DNA from: a virus
Virus record (IMG/VR): IMGVR_UViG_3300042560_002509
Coordinates: 1 to 35,115 of that record
Length of the DNA stretch: 35,115 nt
Strand: one strand, 5' to 3'
This document shows, one piece after another, positions 33,737-35,115 of this stretch. The notes under the pieces were generated by a model. The model did no database searches and was not told the origin of the DNA. It saw nothing but the letters and a program-made list of their open reading frames with translations. The position numbers were made by a program, and so were the translations under genes. Every line of letters begins with the position of its first letter. Within the stretch, counting starts at the first letter, position 1.

Positions 33737-33949
33737 TCAGGCAGTGATCAATTCCACCCAGTAAGCGGTCGGGTATCCAGGCTCCCGCACGGGAATGCTG
33801 CGAACCAGTCCCTTTTTAACCAGGCTTCCAAGCACGCCTGCCGTGCTGAGCGTTTCATCAGCCAGCTCATGGAGCCACCCGCTTCCGGGGGCATCCATGC
33901 CTTCCTGGATGGCGTTGAACAGGTCTTGCTCTTTAGCGGTCAGGGTCAT
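33737..33949 (-). CDS. 70-aa probable winged-helix protein
   Basis: From ATG 25 nt after the TACAAT box, the protein reads MTLTAKEQDLFNAIQEGMDA, then GSGWLHELADETLSTAGVLG, then SLVKKGLVRSIPVREPGYPT and AYWVELITA. The order helix, helix, GVLGSLVKKGLV helix, then a beta wing ending in AYWVEL is the layout of a small winged helix-turn-helix, so DNA binding is plausible. I recall similar small proteins with GW.HE and AGVLGSLVKKGL from cyanophages or marine cyanobacteria, without a known role. The upstream in-frame extension to 34003 crosses the promoter and is rejected. Confidence 0.65.
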   Translation of the reverse strand: MTLTAKEQDLFNAIQEGMDAPGSGWLHELADETLSTAGVLGSLVKKGLVRSIPVREPGYPTAYWVELITA

Positions 33950-33958
33950 CGGGTGCGG

Positions 33959-33977
33959 TGCGGTGTGCTCTGGAATT
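33959..33977 (-). repeat. 19-bp promoter/leader repeat, copy 1
   Basis: TGCGGTGTGCTCTGGAATT occurs here and at 34189-34207. Each copy spans the end of the -10 box and the start of the leader of its gene, while the two genes are unrelated. Confidence 0.7.
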
Positions 33978-34003
33978 GTAGTCGGTTGAGGGGCAGGAGT
34001 CAA
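33975..34003 (-). promoter_or_regulatory. sigma70-type promoter (TTGACT-17-TACAAT) for the 70-aa ORF
   Basis: On the minus strand TTGACT (34003-33998), a 17-nt spacer and TACAAT (33980-33975) make the most complete promoter of the array. A perfect GGTTGA/TCAACC stem (33984-34005) spans the -35 box and spacer. The leader begins TCCAGAGCACACCGCA, shared with the next unit upstream. Confidence 0.7.
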
Positions 34004-34019
34004 CCCACCCCCCTGAGGG

Positions 34020-34178
34020 TCAATAGCGATCCATCAGAACGTGAAGGTCGCGCAGGGCAGTGATCTCAGAAGTATCGGTGCCGAGTGCCTCCAGCTGCCG
34101 GTAGCGGTGGGAAATGGCATCCTGCAGTGCCAGCAGTTGCAGCGGGGTCAGGTTGAGAACGACGGGGGTGATTTGCAT
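34020..34178 (-). CDS. 52-aa small helical hypothetical protein
   Basis: The protein is MQITPVVLNLTPLQLLALQD followed by AISHRYRQLEALGTDTSEIT and ALRDLHVLMDRY. It reads as two amphipathic helices with Leu spacing, so a helical hairpin or small dimer is likely. The ATG is 26 nt after a TAGAAT -10 box. The in-frame extension to 34247 would include the promoter and is rejected. No family recognised. Confidence 0.6.
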   Translation of the reverse strand: MQITPVVLNLTPLQLLALQDAISHRYRQLEALGTDTSEITALRDLHVLMDRY

Positions 34179-34188
34179 TGAGGTGCCT

Positions 34189-34207
34189 TGCGGTGTGCTC
34201 TGGAATT
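34189..34207 (-). repeat. 19-bp promoter/leader repeat, copy 2
   Basis: This is identical over 19 bp to 33959-33977; the similarity stops at the -10 box (TAGAAT here, TACAAT there) and before the ATG. Confidence 0.7.
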
Positions 34208-34234
34208 CTACAGGGTCAGGGTGCCAGGGGTCAA
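34205..34234 (-). promoter_or_regulatory. Promoter (TTGACC-18-TAGAAT) for the 52-aa ORF
   Basis: On the minus strand TTGACC (34234-34229), an 18-nt spacer and TAGAAT (34210-34205) are present. The -35 box overlaps the last codons and stop of the 60-aa gene. Confidence 0.6.
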
Positions 34235-34413
34235 CCCTCCCACTCATCCGATGGGGTCAGTGCCCATACCAGCGATTCCAGCTGGCAGGCGTAGATGCAC
34301 TCCTGCCCGTTATGGCGGACCTTCCAGGTCTGAGCGCCCGTGATGCAAGGGATGCGTTCGATCCGCTCCACCCCGTAGGGGGCAAGCATCACCATCGCTT
34401 CGGAGATCAGCAT
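34231..34413 (-). CDS. 60-aa hypothetical protein
   Basis: The protein begins MLISEAMVMLAPYGVERIER, continues IPCITGAQTWKVRHNGQECI and ends with YACQLESLVWALTPSDEWEG. TWKVRHNGQECIYA looks like a short beta hairpin followed by a helix, similar in scheme to EVRRNGHILGSY in the neighbouring 53-aa protein. The ATG comes 29 nt after TACAAT; the leader is a C-run (CCTCCT), the opposite of a Shine-Dalgarno site. Family unknown. Confidence 0.6.
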   Translation of the reverse strand: MLISEAMVMLAPYGVERIERIPCITGAQTWKVRHNGQECIYACQLESLVWALTPSDEWEG

Positions 34414-34442
34414 AGGAGGGGGGGGGGGTGTGAACTGAGAGT

Positions 34443-34460
34443 ATTGTAGCACGGATGGGG
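34443..34460 (-). promoter_or_regulatory. Promoter cassette copy 3 (TACAAT) for the 60-aa ORF
   Basis: The plus strand ATTGTAGCACGGATGGGG is identical to copies 1 and 2; the -10 box is 34448-34443. With the leader CTCTCAGTTC the similarity to copy 2 extends to about 28 bp. CTGACC about 15 nt upstream may act as a weak -35 box. Confidence 0.6.
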
Positions 34461-34480
34461 CAGGGTCAGCGCCCGTCCGT
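34451..34480 (-). terminator. Terminator-like hairpin overlapping promoter copy 3
   Basis: On the minus strand ACGGA and GGGC pair with GCCC and TCCGT, with small bulges. The stem sits between the 53-aa stop and the TACAAT box and covers part of the promoter cassette. No T-run follows. Confidence 0.4.
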
Positions 34481-34627
34481 GTAGGATCCGAGGATGTGCC
34501 CGTTGCGGCGCACCTCAGCATAACCATAGTCCTCTGAGAGCATCAGGCACAGATCCCATGCCTTTGCCTCATCATGGGTGCTCTCATTCTCAAAGGGGGC
34601 AGAGGGGACGTGAACTTCGTATCGCAT
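34466..34627 (-). CDS. 53-aa hypothetical protein (MRYE type)
   Basis: The protein is MRYEVHVPSAPFENESTHDE, then AKAWDLCLMLSEDYGYAEVR, then RNGHILGSYTDGR: strand, acidic loop, helix, then beta hairpin. The MRYE(V/I) start and a central E(A)K/E(A)E helix recall the 46-aa ORF at 34931, so the two may be distant relatives. The ATG is 22 nt after TACAAT, and the extension to 34693 crosses that promoter. No function recognised. Confidence 0.6.
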   Translation of the reverse strand: MRYEVHVPSAPFENESTHDEAKAWDLCLMLSEDYGYAEVRRNGHILGSYTDGR

Positions 34628-34649
34628 TGTGGTTGTCTGAACTGAGGTC

Positions 34650-34655
34650 ATTGTA
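34650..34655 (-). promoter_or_regulatory. -10 box (TACAAT) for the 53-aa ORF
   Basis: The minus strand reads CTCTACAATGACCTCAGTTC; the CTCAGTTC leader word is shared with copies 2 and 3 and appears as TTCAGTTC at 35103. TTTGCC or TTGCCC about 15-16 nt upstream is a weak -35 box. Confidence 0.55.
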
Positions 34656-34665
34656 GAGGCAAAGG

Positions 34666-34683
34666 GGAGGGGGCAAACCCTCC
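34666..34683 (-). terminator. GGAGGG/CCCTCC hairpin after the 46-aa MSRD ORF
   Basis: On the minus strand a 6-bp perfect GC stem, GGAGGG-TTTGCC-CCCTCC, begins 13 nt after the TGA at 34696 and ends about 10 nt before the next TACAAT box. No U-run follows, so termination is only likely, not certain. Confidence 0.45.
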
Positions 34684-34695
34684 GCTGTGCCACTA

Positions 34696-34836
34696 TCAGA
34701 ATTGGATTTCTTCCAGAGTCGGATCGGCGGCATTCAGTTCAGGTTCAGCAGGGCTGGCAATAGTCTCCAGAATTTGAAGAATTTGCTCACCATTGTTACC
34801 AGAACGAAGCAGTGAAATTGCAAGATCGCGGGACAT
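34696..34836 (-). CDS. 46-aa hypothetical protein (MSRDLAISLL type)
   Basis: The complement ORF gives MSRDLAISLLRSGNNGEQIL, then QILETIASPAEPELNAADPT and LEEIQF. It is a short amphipathic helix pair with an acidic tail. I recall very similar MSRDLAI.LLR.G..G.EILQIL peptides from cyanophages or marine picocyanobacteria, which supports a real gene and a cyanobacterial or cyanophage origin for this array. The ATG is only 12 nt after the TACAAT box, so the mRNA may be nearly leaderless. Function unknown. Confidence 0.65.
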   Translation of the reverse strand: MSRDLAISLLRSGNNGEQILQILETIASPAEPELNAADPTLEEIQF

Positions 34837-34848
34837 ATGAATTCAGGG

Positions 34849-34854
34849 ATTGTA
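34849..34854 (-). promoter_or_regulatory. -10 box (TACAAT) for the 46-aa MSRD ORF
   Basis: The minus strand reads AATCCTACAATCCCTGAATTC and then ATATG. No convincing -35 box is present. The spacer between this box and the previous stop (34931) holds no ORF. Confidence 0.5.
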
Positions 34855-34930
34855 GGATTGTTGGAGTGCCATCACCTCCCCCGTTCGGATGGCGTGTGGG
34901 CAGTCTTTAGGGCGCTGCCGTTCCCATCAC

Positions 34931-35071
34931 TCAGGGTGCCAAATGTGCAGGAGATCCACAGGAGCGATAGAAGGCAATCATTCGCTCCGCTTCTTCCAAC
35001 GTGCGGAAGAATTGTGATCGCCACTCACACTGATTGTAGGGTGTCTGATAGCGAATTTCGTAGCGCATCAT
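34931..35071 (-). CDS. 46-aa hypothetical protein (MMRYEIRY type)
   Basis: The ORF reads MMRYEIRYQTPYNQCEWRSQ, then FFRTLEEAERMIAFYRSCGS and PAHLAP. The pattern is strand, strand, then helix (LEEAERMIAFYRS) and a CGSPA end, typical of tiny beta-beta-alpha proteins. The start could be either of two adjacent ATGs (35071 or 35068). A TATAAT box lies 31 nt upstream. I recall similar EEAERM..FY.SCGSPA proteins from cyanophages, without a function. Confidence 0.6.
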   Translation of the reverse strand: MMRYEIRYQTPYNQCEWRSQFFRTLEEAERMIAFYRSCGSPAHLAP

Positions 35072-35102
35072 TGAAGTTCAGTGAGTTGATTGAACTGAAA
35101 GT

Positions 35103-35108
35103 ATTATA
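35103..35108 (-). promoter_or_regulatory. -10 box (TATAAT) for the 46-aa MMRYE ORF
   Basis: The minus strand reads CCCTATAATACTTTCAGTTC at the window's right edge. This is the only consensus TATAAT of the set; the leader again contains TCAGTTC. Its -35 region lies outside the window. Confidence 0.6.
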
Positions 35109-35115
35109 GGGCAGT

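Noticed and set aside
33397-34449. Several plus-strand frames of 60-111 aa in the GC-rich region
   Set aside because: They run through the minus-strand promoters and hairpins and have no upstream signals; high GC leaves many frames open.

Overview
The window is a segment of a T4-like cyanophage (cyanomyovirus) genome or a metagenomic contig of one. The evidence is a T4-order block of tail, baseplate and neck genes, T4-type late promoter boxes (TATAAATA), and cyanophage auxiliary genes such as speD. Every supported gene lies on the minus strand, so transcription runs from high to low coordinates.

Region 1 (about 30124 down to 1) is the late structural block. In transcription order it holds a 58-aa protein, gp25, gp6, a 4047-aa protein in the gp7 position, gp8, a 2456-aa DUF4815-type structural protein, four small virion-type genes, gp13, gp14, gp15, gp16 (small terminase), a 581-aa modular protein, and the first codons of a further gene that runs off the left end. 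Genes overlap or abut at most junctions. Late promoter boxes stand about 20-45 nt ahead of gp25, gp8, the 113-aa gene and gp15. These genes build the baseplate (25, 6, 7, 8 and probably the 2456-aa protein), close the head and join it to the tail (13, 14, 15), and start DNA packaging (16).

Region 2 (32949 down to 30194) looks like an early or auxiliary operon. An AbrB/MazE-like DNA-binding protein is followed by a good sigma70 promoter (TTGACA-17-TATGAT). Then come a GT-A glycosyltransferase, two very small conserved-looking proteins, a minimal SET-domain lysine methyltransferase, a 221-aa protein of unknown function and S-adenosylmethionine decarboxylase (speD). A late-type box just ahead of speD suggests it is also expressed late.

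Region 3 (about 33050 to 35115) differs sharply in base composition. It is GC-rich, with long G/C runs, whereas the rest is strongly AT-rich. It is an array of eight small minus-strand ORFs (46-77 aa). Each has its own -10 box (TACAAT, TAGAAT or TATAAT) 12-31 nt before its ATG, no Shine-Dalgarno site, and in most spacers a GC hairpin between the previous stop codon and the promoter. Three promoters share an 18-20 bp cassette and two share a 19-bp leader, although the ORFs they drive are unrelated. This array of self-contained promoter-ORF units is the most unusual part of the window. It could be a transferred early-gene island or host-derived DNA; a chimeric assembly joined near 33050 cannot be excluded.

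No tRNA, rRNA, CRISPR array, transposase or integrase was seen.
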